This document shows, piece after piece, positions 1-10,884 of a DNA stretch of 64,000 bases (positions are counted from its first letter, which is position 1; every line of letters starts with the position of its first letter). The notes beneath the pieces are model-generated. The model made no database searches. It was not told where the DNA came from and saw only the letters and a list, made by a program, of their open reading frames with translations. Origin of the DNA: Albula goreensis (lineage: Eukaryota; Chordata; Actinopteri; Albuliformes; Albulidae); contig CM040764.1 in the NCBI GenBank assembly GCA_022829145.1, positions 8,045,144 through 8,109,143 of the forward strand, in the 5' to 3' direction. A program made the position numbers and the translations under genes.

Positions 1-71
1 AAGAGCTGAAGAGGGACCATGCAGAGATGCAGGCCGTCATAGACGCAAAGCAGAAGATTATCGATGCTCAG
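1..71 (+). CDS. rasal2: RASAL2-type Ras GTPase-activating protein, penultimate coding exon (3' part)
   Basis: The window opens inside an exon. Reading from base 3, the frame gives ELKRDHAEMQAVIDAKQK followed by IIDAQ and ends exactly at a donor (CAG|GTAAAG). This is the C-terminal coiled-coil of the SynGAP/DAB2IP/RASAL2 family of Ras GTPase-activating proteins, which accelerate GTP hydrolysis by Ras at the membrane; the catalytic GAP domain lies upstream, outside the window. The residues RDHAEMQAVIDAKQK match what I recall of RASAL2 rather than DAB2IP (which has AAVDSKQ). The exon ends in phase 0 and joins the exon at 3827 to give the continuous family motif DAQ-EKRI. The alternative is a dab2ip paralogue; the family assignment is near certain, the paralogue somewhat less so. 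Confidence 0.85.
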
Positions 72-504
72 GTAAAGAAGGTGTCCACCACTTCACCCAG
101 CGCTTCCTGTGCTTTAAGTGAATGAGGAAGTGGCTGGAGTTTCATAGGACTGCATGAATGGCTATGAGAATGTCAGCGTTATTACATGTGGGCTTGTTTG
201 CGTATCCTGAGTGGTATAATTACTTCCCAAACCCTTGAGTACTGATGTGTGAGTCTTGTAGTACGACCGCTGCTAAAAACACTGAACACTGACTCAGGAA
301 TCACATGGAGTGACTGATTCTGTATCTGTATCTATGAATGAAAGATTTCCTCAGGAGGCATCATTAGTTGTGTAGCCTTATTCACTTGTGCCAGCTGGGT
401 GTTGCTTTGAGAACTGGGGTGTTTGAAAGTAACTTTAGTGCAGTAGTGTTTGAGCAAGCTGCAGGGACTCCACAACCCATTTCAGTTTGACAGACTTTTA
501 CACA

Positions 505-1115
505 CACCAGTTAGGTGAATTCTAATGTAGGTCAGTAAGGCAGAATCTGATGTTTCTGATATTTTGCACTTGGAGTCTAATGCGTGTTGGTGAGTTAATT
601 TCAAACAGTTGTATCTGGTCCTTTCAAATGAGCGTGAATCAGGTGGACTATAACACAAAGCTTTCTTGATTCTAACATTCCAGCACACTTGTCAGGTGGC
701 TGGTAGATTGTTGCAAGTCAGCCAGGGATTGTAGCAAGTATGTGTGTGACAAGTATTCTCACCCATGTCAGATGAATTCTAATGCTGGGCGTCAGTTAAA
801 TTGACTCGAGCACATATCGATCAGTCGAGACTCATGTTGAATTCTAACATGCTTGGCAGATTTTAAACATGAAATTAGGTGAGGTAGATCCAGTTCACAA
901 GCCAGCTAGCAGGATTGTAACATGCCTGTTCATTAGTGTGGTGCTAGCGCATGACAGTTTTATACCTTTGTCACGTAGGAGGATTCTAAGAGCCTGTTAG
1001 GTGTATTATAGCCCGTGTGTCAATAAGGAGAGTTCAAGAACATGCCATTCAGCTGGATCCTAACGTGTGACAGGTGGTGTCTGACGTGTCCGTTTGGTGG
1101 GTTTAAACATGGGCG
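505..1115. repeat. Decayed minisatellite with a GATTCTAACATG core
   Basis: A word close to GGATTCTAACATG recurs near 519, 668, 773, 840, 909, 979 and 1053, usually next to a TCAGGTG or TGTGTCAG word. Between the clear units are weaker ones (AGTCTAATGCG, GACTATAACAC). The implied unit is roughly 25-30 bp and heavily mutated. It lies wholly in the rasal2 intron and has no coding meaning. Confidence 0.6.
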
Positions 1116-2207
1116 TTACTTGTTTTTGTTACTGGTTTTTGTGACTGGTTTTTACTTAAAACCAAACTGATACATTTTATATGTTTAAAAAAAATATATC
1201 AGTGCCTTACAGATGATGTTGGAAGTTTTATTGTGTGGACTCTTGTTTAGGTGATTGTGACAGCCCTACCCATGGTCAAATTCTTGCCCAGATCAGTGTC
1301 CTCTGAGTGGTCATCCGTCAGGGTGCCTGTGATTGTATGAGTTAGAGCTCTGTGCTCATCAGGTGCCTTTTTCTCGGTTTGGCACAAGCATTTGACGATT
1401 AACGCCTCAGGAGGTCCCCCAAGGCTTTTGATTGGTCAGTAGAAGCCCCTCTGGAGGCCCCATATCCGTTGGTTGGCATGGCTACATCCCTCAGAAAGGA
1501 TCACGGCTGAAAGAGCAGGGAGGTGTTCTTGCTGACCCCGCCCCTCCCCACCCTTGACCCCCTCCCCCTCCCCTGCAGTGGTCTGACAGCAGTGCTGCTG
1601 CTCACCGGCTTGTTGTCACTGTGTTGAATTCCAGGTCACTAATGGGGCTGAGGTAACGCAAGCAGGCAAGTAAATCAGTTCTGTGGTTCAGCAAAATGGC
1701 GCTGCAAGCGAGCGTGCGTGCTGCGCGCTCGTCACTTTCCACACCCATTCCAGCGCCCTGACAAGCACCACAGAGTCTCCATATTCATTCATAAATATAT
1801 CAGTACCAATAATGTGCAGAAGTCCTGTACTCTTTGAGCATGCTACCTAATTCTCTGAACAGAAGTGTCTACTAGTGATGATTGAAATGATGTTTCTTTC
1901 ACCCCGATATGGCGATACATTGAGCTGTCAGTCATTCACTTGTTTGAGCCAATCAAAATGCTCCTCTCTAAATAGCCAATGAGGTCATTGGTTTGGTCAA
2001 TATCATTGAGTCACGGATACTATAATGGCAGCTCCTCCCATTTTTGGTTCATTGGAAACTCAGTCCTCCATCACTAGTGTCCGCTCTCTGTTCCCTGGCT
2101 GCTGCCATGACTGGAGTGGGGTCGACCATGGGGGGGTGCTGTGAATATGGTGTGTGATTCAGGCGCTACGGCAGGGGTTTGTGTTTCGATTTGCGTGGTC
2201 AGGTGGT

Positions 2208-2228
2208 GGGGGTGGGTGGGGGTGGGGG
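2208..2228 (+). other. G-quadruplex-forming motif
   Basis: Four G runs of at least three separated by single T bases make an ideal quadruplex motif on the + strand of the intron, hence potentially in the rasal2 pre-mRNA. Just downstream the base bias flips to C-rich. Confidence 0.7.
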
Positions 2229-2329
2229 CCTGCGATGGGAGGCAGTGAGTGAAGAGAGCTGTTTTCTGGGCTGGACTGGGTGTGGACGAGGTGCAGGTTG
2301 TGTATGTTAGCTTTAGCCTTGGCTGCTTT

Positions 2330-2660
2330 CCTCCTGCTCGCGTTGTCTGCACCTGTCTGCGCCCACCTCCCCAACCCCCACCCCAAACCCTGCCCTTATC
2401 CCTCATGTCCATGTTCCTCTCCCAACTATCTCACTACACACACCTCATGTCCCTCTGTCACCTCTGTGCCAATAGAGCCTGTTCCCATATGGTCATGTCT
2501 GTATATACAACTCCCAATTGTGTCAATATGTCCCAAACTCTACCTTTCACACCTGTATCCCCTCTGTATGTCCATACCCCAACATGTCCGTATCCCCCTC
2601 CCCAGTGTCCCCTGCCCTTGCCCTGTACCCTGTCTCCTCCTCTGGTCCCTCCACTCAACC
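2330..2660. repeat. C/T-rich degenerate repeat
   Basis: Words such as CATGTCC, ATATGTCC and CCCCATACCCC recur every 20-40 bp, with long CCCC runs on the + strand. This explains overlapping long open frames on both strands. It looks like a decayed simple or minisatellite repeat. Confidence 0.5.
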
Positions 2661-2663
2661 CCC

Positions 2664-2973
2664 TTAAAGGCCCATTCCAGACATACTCATTAACATGGAA
2701 TCAACAAGAGCAGAGTAAGATACAACTTTGCTGGATGAGTTTCTCCATTTATTTCGTAGTTCTATGACCAGAATAGCTACATTGCATCTTTAATTATGCA
2801 AAAACTGATTTCATGGCACGAGGGTTTTTGTTTTAGGGGGAAGGTGGAAAATGGACTTTTACGGTACAATCGTTTCCATATTCTCTCTGACATTTCAGTT
2901 TTCGGTTTTAGGCATTGTGAAATATCACTACATGATGAAAAACCAATGCAGGATGATTCAAGTGGGCCTTTAA
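2664..2973. mobile_element. MITE with TTAA flanks and AGGCCCA terminal inverted repeats
   Basis: The block begins TTAAAGGCCCA and ends TGGGCCTTTAA, which are exact inverted complements. TTAA duplicated at both ends is the target site of piggyBac-type transposons. The 310-bp interior is AT-rich, with no transposase frame, as expected for a non-autonomous derivative. Superfamily is inferred from the TTAA alone. Confidence 0.6.
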
Positions 2974-3826
2974 CCTCAGCTTGGTTTCCTCTTTCCTTTG
3001 CCCTATCCCTGTCCACTTCCTTTTTTTATCCCCGCCCCTCATCACTGGCCCCACCCCTTATCCTTATCCTGGCCCCGCCCCCTCATCGTGCAGGGTAAGA
3101 GACATGGCCTGGCTGTGTTTGGCTCATCACCAGCAGCACTGACACTCCGTTCATTTGATGAATGAAGGGAGGATATTACAGAAACATTGTTTTATTCTGT
3201 TCACAGGTTACCAGCTTTTCATATTTTCACTTCCTCTTTCTTTTAATGAAAAATGGTGATCTTAATGTAATTGTTCAGGGACAATTTCTCTTCCTGTGTC
3301 TGTAATTATTGTGCCTTAATTTAATATTATGATCCATTTTTGTTCAAAAAGTCAACTTGCATAGAAGCACTGTTCTTCACATTGTAGAGTATCCTGTCAT
3401 TGAACATGTAAAAATGATAGGGAATACAGCACAGATATTTAGTGGACACAACACACTTAGATAAGGTCATGTTGATACTACTGAATAACTGCCACTCAAA
3501 ACAGAAAGGGTGCAGTGTCAATGATCAGCAATGATTCCTTTATTTACAACACGACATGCATCAAAGTCCAGCTCCAGGACGGAGAGTCTATAAAGCACAT
3601 GAAGACTTGATGTTCTGTCCACGTGAAATATAAACGTTGCACTTCCCCCAGGTGATAAATGAGTATCACTTTGCAAATGTTAGCAATCAGCATTTGACAC
3701 GCTCCATGCTCCACCCATCACACTTCAGCTATCCGCCAGCTTCCCTGGTGCCAAGGTCTGTGCGTGTGGGGGCGAGGGGGCGGTAAACTGGTCATGTGAC
3801 ATCTCTCGTTCTCTCCCCCCTTACAG

Positions 3827-3994
3827 GAGAAGAGGATCAGCTCTCTGGACGCCGCAAACTCCCGGCTCATGAGCGCCCTCACGCAGGTGAAGGAGCGCTA
3901 TAGCATGCAGAACCTGCGCAACGGCCTCTCGCCGACCAACCCCACCAAGCTGTCCATCACAGAGAACGGAGAGTTCAAGAACAGCAGCTGCTGA
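3827..3994 (+). CDS. rasal2: RASAL2-type Ras GTPase-activating protein, last coding exon with stop
   Basis: The exon follows a strong acceptor and reads 55 residues to TGA. It begins EKRISSLDAANSRLMSALTQ, then VKERYSMQ, and ends NPTKLSITENGEF-KNSSC. This is the very conserved C-terminus of RASAL2/DAB2IP proteins: the end of a coiled-coil (to about residue 28) followed by a short basic and polar tail. The KNSSC ending and LSITEN favour RASAL2 over DAB2IP. Between YSMQ and RNG it has NL, where the mammalian proteins as I recall them have a single residue, so one residue appears inserted. Phase 0 at the acceptor fits the exon at 1-71. No frameshift or premature stop is seen, so the gene appears intact here. 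Confidence 0.9.
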   Translation, partial: EKRISSLDAANSRLMSALTQVKERYSMQNLRNGLSPTNPTKLSITENGEFKNSSC

Positions 3995-4530
3995 TGTGTA
4001 TCAGTTAACCCCATGACCAACCCCGTGCCCTGGGTACTCATGTATATATATATCAATATCTTTTACTGCTCTTGTACAAAGATGTAAGATACTGCCAAGG
4101 CGGAGCTTAGGGGGAAGGGGGCGGTGCTTGTTAGATATTGTAATGAGTTAGTGAGTTTGTGTTTTATAAATAATATTGTTCTCCTGACCAGACCTAGGAT
4201 AAAAAGCAGAGTTTTAAGAGAATTTTTTTAAGTATTGTGTAATTTAGAGATTATTTAGCAAGTTGTACATATGAAAAAGAACTGAATTTGTTTTGACAAA
4301 AAAAGAGTAAGCACATGGGACTTGGATTGAGCTTGATGGACTGATGGTTAAGAGAATTATCGCCGCTCGAAAAAAAAGGAAGGACACCGTGAACCAGACA
4401 CTTTTATGCACTCCGTTTGGCTAACCCAACCTTTTTTATCATTTGTTTTGAGCTTTTTTCCCTTGACAATGTGTTGTATTCCTTTTGATAAGATTGAGAT
4501 TCTTTTATTAAAACCCAGATAACCAGTCCA
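3995..4530 (+). other. rasal2 3' untranslated region
   Basis: AT-rich sequence follows the stop, with short A and T tracts typical of a fish 3' UTR. It is taken to end about 15-25 bases after the ATTAAA at 4507. Longer alternative UTRs cannot be excluded. Confidence 0.6.
4507..4512 (+). terminator. ATTAAA polyadenylation signal for rasal2
   Basis: ATTAAA is the most common natural variant of AATAAA. It is followed by a CA-containing stretch and then a GTGTGGG-rich downstream element near 4536, the expected arrangement for cleavage at about 4525-4530. Confidence 0.6.
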
Positions 4531-5690
4531 CTATCTGTGTGGGCTCACCGACTCCCAACAGTTCCCCCTGCCGTTCAGGGTCACATGACCTGGGTCAGCT
4601 GGCTCCAGCATGTGTGCGTTTATTTATTCTGTTCTTCATGCCCATTGGGGGGTGGGAGGGAGAGGTCAATCCTGAAAACCCCCCACTGACTATGTGCGAT
4701 TTCCAGTTTCTTATAAATGACTACTGTTACACTGTTTACCGTTTCCTGAGTCTGTTCACTCATAAAATGTCAATGTCAATCCTGTGTAATGCAAGTTTGT
4801 ATATTGACTCTGTGTCAGAAATCCTTGCCTATACATGTCAGAAATGTCTTTTTCAGGATGCTGCTACATGTCCCATGCTCTTTAGACTCCAGGTTCCTGT
4901 ATGGATACGCCCCTACTGTCCACAAATCTTAACCATTTCAGTGCTGACTGGTCATTAGCCTCACAGGGCAGCTCATGATTGGCTGAGCTCCTCTAAATCA
5001 ACAGGGGGTTTCTGTAAATGAGGCAGACCTTCAAATACATCACATTTTGTTTAGAGAAAAAATGCATCCTAGTTGCATTCTACTTTTCCATGGGGCCCCA
5101 TAGACCACATGACATTACCAGTTCAACAATAGCATAGCATCGGCCAAGGACAGTCAGGTGTCTTCGGAACAGCTGGTGTACCACAGAGTAAAAGCAGCAG
5201 TCGGCAGCTGGTTGCATTTGCATCGTGTCTGACTCTGGGATGACTCAGAACTCCAGCACTAAGGACTGGTGCCCCAGCAGGACACCCTGTTATGGGATGA
5301 CTAGTGGAAACAAAAGAAACTGGGGTTAACGAGACAATACCTCTTTTGGTGCTATACAACAACTAACAGACGAAACAACTATTTACAAAGAAAAAACAGA
5401 CATATGGCACTTGTCCCACAAATGTCTGTCCATGCACTGGCTAAAACTTCAGTACTCCTCTGCTCAGCCTGTCCCTGACTGAGTAGTGTAATCTGTTTCA
5501 TAGTGTAAGCCCTGCCCTTGGCTTTTCCAATTAATCAGTACTGTAAAATTAATTTATGGCAGTAAACCATAAATTCATACAGTGTGCATTTACACAAACC
5601 ATTTACACATTTTTAAAACCCATATGATTTCTTTTCACAGTAATAACAGTAATAGTTTCCGGATAAAACGCCTCGTGCTAATATGAATTT
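4531..5690. other. Intergenic; nothing recognised
   Basis: No splice-supported exon, repeat or RNA gene was recognised. An open frame of 139 codons at 4539-4958 has no recognisable domain and starts directly behind the poly(A) region, so it is judged accidental. Confidence 0.5.
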
Positions 5691-5711
5691 ACCCCGCTTT
5701 CCACCATTGGA

Positions 5712-5730
5712 AACTACATTTCCCATAAGC
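5712..5730 (+). promoter_or_regulatory. ZNF143-like promoter element
   Basis: The word ACTACATTTCCCATAAGCC closely matches the vertebrate ZNF143/SBS promoter motif (ACTACAATTCCCAGCATGC type), which normally sits within about 100 bases of a transcription start. It is followed by a donor-bounded stretch without ATG, consistent with a TATA-less promoter driving a non-coding first exon on the + strand. Confidence 0.5.
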
Positions 5731-5734
5731 CCTC

Positions 5735-5793
5735 TTTAAACGCTCGCACTGAAGCATCTTCTTTGCCAGTTCAGCACCTGCTCTAAGCCACAG
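5735..5793 (+). ncRNA. Candidate non-coding first exon (5' UTR or lncRNA)
   Basis: The stretch after the ZNF143-like element contains no ATG and ends at a perfect donor, CAG|GTAAGT (5794-5799). The start is arbitrary, since no TATA box or initiator fixes it. No second exon could be assigned: nothing downstream reads as a known protein. It could be the leader exon of a distant gene, a lncRNA or chance. Confidence 0.35.
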
Positions 5794-5799
5794 GTAAGT

Positions 5800-8700
5800 T
5801 ACATTTTAATTACAATACTCACACACCGTTTAAACATACAAACGCTATCTGAAGTTTTGTGTCATTGCTTCACAAAACGTGTTTATCTTGTGAGGCCGAT
5901 AAAATGTTCGTTACATTGTTAGGTTAACGTAGTCCGAGCAACAAACATTATAATGTCGCCTTATTCTAACACTGTTTTTGATTTACCGAACTGGCAATGA
6001 CACAACCAGCAATAAACTGGAACTGCAGATGAAAAAATGATGTCAAAACAAGTCCGTGGATTTATAAACTGTAACCAGCTCGGTCGCTCATAACGAGGTG
6101 GACGACAACATTATTCGACAACAGAGTCCGTACCCAAGAGGCCAAATAGCACTTTGTACATTATTTGTTAAAACAGAACGGCGGTCGACCTGTACAATTA
6201 TATCTTTGTTCAAAACATGCGAGGTCATCAACACCATTAGTTAGGCTAACACATATTTTCACTACAGTGTCAAATCAGGTACGTATAACCAGCATTGAAA
6301 GGAGGTAATAATCCAATAACCCTGAGTAGTGGAGAAACTGCACAGCTCCCAGAGGATGGACTTAAGAACAAAAAAGGCCTGAAATCATTTGATTGAAGAG
6401 GGAAGGCACCTCAATGTTGCAGCTAATGCCCGTTCCAGGGAGTCCTGTTGAAATGTATAGATCCTTATCTCTGTCCATTAAACCAGTATTGCCCAATTTC
6501 AGCTGTCTCAGAGAGCAAAAACCAAGCACTCACTTCTCTATAAAACAAGACTGCCCATATACTTCAGACAGACACCACCACGCTACCCTTCGCCAAGAGT
6601 GCTTAAGAAGGTGCTGACACACTGGAAAAAATGAGAGAAGTTACAGTTTGATACTGCGTAGCTGAAAAGAAACACAATTTAACTGAAAACCTCATGCCCT
6701 GAGCGATCGAACCAAACAAATAAATGAGGGTCACATATTGGCCAAGCAGGAAGGCCACACTGGACTAATGTAATGGCAAAAATGAGCTTATTGCTGTTTT
6801 CATCAGGCCTATTGCTATGCAGGTTTAGACAAACACCTCCACTGTTGGTCGTTACGCTTCTCTCTACACAGAGTTCATCAGTAAAATCTAAATTCATAGT
6901 CAACGGCAGTGGGGATGATTAAGTTTGTCCTTAGAGCCTCCACTGATTTTGTTCCACTAAAACCTAATGGGCTGAGATAGGAATCTGTCGGACGGCTCTG
7001 GTTACATTTTCAGCCCCTTTGGAATAGTTTGGCAGCAAAGGTATTCTAAAAAAGGAAAGGGAGTATAAAAAGTTGTTGGGCCCAACCCAGATGACATGGA
7101 TAAGAATGGCAGGATTGAAATGTCAGTGGAAAATGTCATGTGTATACTTCCGTTATATTGATAACTGAATGTTGTTATCACTGCAAATATCAGTGATATC
7201 GATGTCTGTATGTCATTGCAGTAAGTGATGTGTATAACTTCATATCATAACTATTCAATATGTGTTACTGATGTCTGCATATTGTGGATCTAAATGTTTC
7301 CACACATGTATATAATACAGCTGCAAACTCATGAAGCTTTAACACATGAACTCAAAAGAGATGCAATCATTTACTGCAAGGGACATCTAAGATCAATACC
7401 ATACATACCCCTATAAAGGTCAAATGTCATATAACTTGAATCCTAGTACTTGCGATACAGCTACACTAGCTATGCCCTCAGGATATGGTGACTTTTGGGG
7501 GTTTATGCTCTTTATGATCCCCAGTTTCCAAAGAAACATTCCTTCTCCAGTGTGTGAGCGCTCCACCTAATTGGTTTACAGAAATTCACGTTTTTTAGTA
7601 GATGCTTCTCTCACCAAGTATGGGTCAGTTGTAGTGACAGCTGTGGGACTCCAGGTGGCGTTGTTTACACAAAGTCAACATGGTTGTTCAATCTGAAAAG
7701 GGGGTGACTGGATCAAAATAATTGAATATCATCCAGTTATAATCCGATGTCTCCCAATCGTCAGTGACGACAAAGCCAGTTGCCAGACTATTTGGCTGAG
7801 CTCGCTAGCAAAGCAAAGAGTATGGTTGGCACCGGGCTCATTTTCTCAGTAGAAGCTGTGTGCAGTTTTGCCTCAGACATCTTGTGTTTGTGCACATGAA
7901 ATGGTGAATTCACCTTGAGCATGGTTCATTTTGGATAGTAATGCACTTACAATGCTTTCTTCATAGATCACTTCTGCTCTGAAGTCTGTTGAAAGTGAAG
8001 TTCATTAACAGCACAGACAGTACGCTTGCCAGTACTTCATTCTGACACCCTTCATTTCAGTGCGGGAATGTTCTCACAGGAATGAATTATAGTGGCAAAC
8101 GAGACTGCACATTGTTCCCAGATGTACAGGATGCTCTTCCCCTGATAGCCATATGGGGGCGCTGTGTATTCAAAAACCCATTCGGCTCATTTTGGATAAT
8201 TGTCACATAAAACCCCAGATAAAACTGTGGCACTCCCTTTTCTTGTTTCCCTTTTCTCTCAGACCAGTGATCTTTTCTGCTTCACACATGTTGGATACTT
8301 AATGAAGTCCTGTTTTACCATGTATTCCCCTCTTGTTATACGACTGATACTACAGTCCTCAGTATTTGTAAGAGTACTCTGTCTGTAAGACTTTAGTATT
8401 TATAAGACTGGAGTGTTAACAACAAGACTAATCCTGTAGAATTAGCACCTGCAGGTCAAAGCTGGGAGCCCAGGGTGGGTGTGGCCAGTGGTGGGTGGAG
8501 CAAATGGATCTGGAAGATATCACTGCACCATGTTTTGTTTTCAATAATGTTTGAGTAAACGAACCCCCACAGACATATTTGAACCGTCTTTACCCCTTTG
8601 ACCTGTAAAGCTGAGGTGTACTTGTAGGCCTGTTTCATGGTTTGCAGCACCGTCGGAGGATTTGGGAGAATGCAGGCTCTCGTAAGCGCTCTGTGAGATG

Positions 8701-8848
8701 CGTTTAATTGCCCTGCAGTCCACTGGCTGAGCTGCACAGCTCCTGCACCCAGAGGACTGCACCACTTATTCAGACGCCTGATCGATCACAGGAGATGCCC
8801 TTGTGTGATAACACAGGGAAAACCCTCCCTGCTCAGAGCCATGCCATA
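5800..8848. other. Intergenic; nothing firm
   Basis: AT-rich single-copy-looking DNA. Short open frames (6393-6617 and 6679-6903) show no domain or splice context. A short acceptor-donor pair near 6265-6276 would define only an 11-base exon and is ignored. Confidence 0.5.
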
Positions 8849-9075
8849 GCCAATTATCCATAACCCCGACAATGCAGCCAATCGTGTTTCACCCTGTCAC
8901 TTTGACCAATCACATGCCACACTTACTATGGCCAATTGTGTTTCACCCTGTTACTGTGGCCGGTTGCGCACTGCTCAAGCGCAGTTCCACTATGGCCAGT
9001 CATAATCATTTCCTGGCACCCTGACATTGGCAAACCCTGCATGGCCCTGTTACTGAGGTCAGTCACATGCTGTCC
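8849..9075. repeat. Imperfect tandem repeat carrying CCAAT words
   Basis: About four degenerate units of roughly 50-60 bp share (T/A)TGGCCAAT-GTGTTTCACCCTGTTACT-like text. CCAAT words occur at about 8850, 8879, 8906 and 8933, and later units decay to GGCCAGTC and GGTCAGTC. The open frames on both strands here follow from the repeat. Confidence 0.5.
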
Positions 9076-9402
9076 TGCCACAAGAATTCTATTTTTTTTT
9101 TTTAAATGTTCCCTTCTTCCCAAGGCACCTTTTTTTGAGTGGCCTTCTCTGGCAGACTGAGGAAGGAACAGTACATGCGACTCCTCTGAGTCATGTGGTG
9201 AACAAGCTTTCTCTTTTTGCCATACTGCAAATGTAACACTGATCACATACTGCCAATGAACATGGAGGGAAAAAACATATGATGACTTCAGGAACTTGTA
9301 GGTGCTCAGCTGGCCAGAAGAGGCCATGGCAGAGCAATGAATAGCTTTCACACACTAAGGTCAATCATACATCAGACGGGCAGTGTGGCTAATCAGCTGC
9401 CA

Positions 9403-9605
9403 GTTGCTCAGTGGTTAGCACTGTGGCCTCACTGAAAGAAGGACCCAAGGTGATTCCTGCTCGTTCTGTAAGAAGTCTGTGTGTTCTCTTTGGGCTTGCA
9501 TGGGTTTTCTCTGGTGCCCTCCCACAGTTCATAGACATATAGGTTGGTAGACTTGAATTGCCAAACTGTCTGTAGATGTGTGTGTGTTGGGGGGTATATA
9601 GCTTA
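9403..9605 (+). mobile_element. Diverged dispersed repeat of the 'CTCAGTGGTTAGCACTGTGGCCTC' type
   Basis: The head GCTCAGTGGTTAGCACTGT and later TTGCATGGGTTTTCTCTGGT, CCCTCCCACAG and CATAGACATATAGGTTGGT, then AATTGCC-TGTAGATGTG, follow in the order known from a very abundant fish repeat with a tRNA-like head. It is clearly diverged and truncated. I do not assign a family name. Confidence 0.6.
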
Positions 9606-10241
9606 GCCTTGTGCTACAAGGAGAAGGATCCAAAAAAGTCACACGTCCTAACAGTAATTCTATTAGGTTACTGTGTTTGCAATCCAGTTAACGTGATCTT
9701 GCCATGAAATGTCTTTAGCTGCAGACGTGGCCTTAAATATCAATAAATAAAAACATTTAGCAATCCAGTGGCTAATGTTGCTAATTACTTCTGTGGTCAT
9801 ATGATTAGTAATCAGTAACTGATTACAATTTCAAACTTATCCCCCCTAACCCAGCTCACATGCCTGTCAGAAACATTTGTGACACCCTTCAAGTAGCAGC
9901 ATTAATCAGCACACAGTTAAAAAACACAGCTTCTCATCATTGACATTTCCAGCCAGGTTTGGTTGTGGAATACTAATGCATGCGAATACATAACGTGCCT
10001 CGGCAGAATGAAGGATTCAGCTCAGACGCTGGTACTTATGACTCAGTAAATTGGAATAATGCATGGAAGTACTGTACTGTTTAACACTCAGTGAAAGGGG
10101 ATATTATATGACAGCGCTGCGTTGTTATTGCTTTGGTCTCGTCACACTTTGTCTCAATATCTAAACGGCACTCGTTTGACACTACATTCATAAATGTGTC
10201 ACTTTAATATGTAACAAATGCACACAACTGTAGATGTATAA
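9606..10241. other. Intergenic; nothing recognised
   Basis: AT-rich DNA with no repeat, exon or RNA gene recognised. Confidence 0.5.
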
Positions 10242-10649
10242 GGGGTTGCGAAAAGAATCTAAACACCATCTGAAAAAAGACACTCTATCACCAAGCTATT
10301 ATGGTCTGTGAAGTTCGATTAAGAACCGTTGATCTAATTTTCTGATGACCTTCGTCCTTGTTTGACCTTTGCCTTCATAGTTTTTGACACTGTTCCACTT
10401 GATACATTAAATAACTTTGATGTTTCTGTACCTGATATACCTGGAAGACACCAACATTTTGACCTCTTTTAAAATCTGTCACATCTCTCATGTTGCTTTG
10501 GAAATTAACACATCAAAGAGTTGATTTTAAAAACATTATTCACAGCAGAGACATATCAGGATTGCTTTTGAAGGCACCTTTTCAATGATGATTTAGCTGC
10601 TTCAAAATATGAGCCCTTTTGGTGTTTCTATTAATTTGTCCACCTCCTG
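10242..10649. mobile_element. Decayed DNA-transposon fragment with inverted ends
   Basis: The left end (GGGGTTGCG..TCTAAACACC) and the complement of the right end (GAGGTGGAC..ATAGAAACACC) agree at 18 of 26 positions. The right end resembles a 'GTGTTTCCATAATTTTGTCCACC' terminus that I recall from fish DNA transposons. About 410 bp of AT-rich interior has no open transposase frame. Confidence 0.4.
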
Positions 10650-10884
10650 GAAATATTCTTGTATTATTGACTGTTTCCATTGTTTTGTGCTCCCCCAGTA
10701 GCCGTTACTGTATTACAGACACACACAGCTATAAATGTTTTTCTTATAGAGGAGGTTATGGGATGTAGGAATTCTCTGTAATGTATAGAATGTAGATAGT
10801 GTTGAGTATCTCTATTTTGCATGTATGTAGGATTGTTAGGAGTGTCTGTGTGCCTCCTGATAAGCATGTGTCTTGTCTTTTTTG

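Larger units (their letters stand above)
72..3826 (+). other. Last intron of rasal2
   Basis: Starts GTAAAG and ends in a pyrimidine tract plus TTACAG. It holds a decayed minisatellite (505-1115), a perfect G-quadruplex motif (2208-2228), a C-rich strand-biased block (about 2330-2660) and a TTAA-flanked MITE (2664-2973). The patch at 1690-1735 is CpG-rich with an AAAATGGCGCTGC word resembling a YY1 site. Open frames of up to 172 codons at 2249-2767 arise from the C-rich composition and are not taken as genes. Confidence 0.85.

Noticed and set aside
2249..2767. 172-codon open frame on the + strand in the rasal2 intron
   Set aside because: Lies in C/T-rich repetitive DNA with overlapping frames on both strands; Pro/Cys/Ser-rich reading with no domain.
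1..3994. Assignment of the gene to DAB2IP or SYNGAP1
   Set aside because: DAB2IP as recalled has AAVDSKQ and ends FRNSSNC; SYNGAP1 has a different C-terminus. KNSSC and AVIDAKQ favour RASAL2.
4539..4958. 139-codon frame just after the rasal2 poly(A) signal
   Set aside because: No recognisable domain, no promoter or splice context, and partly within possible readthrough UTR.
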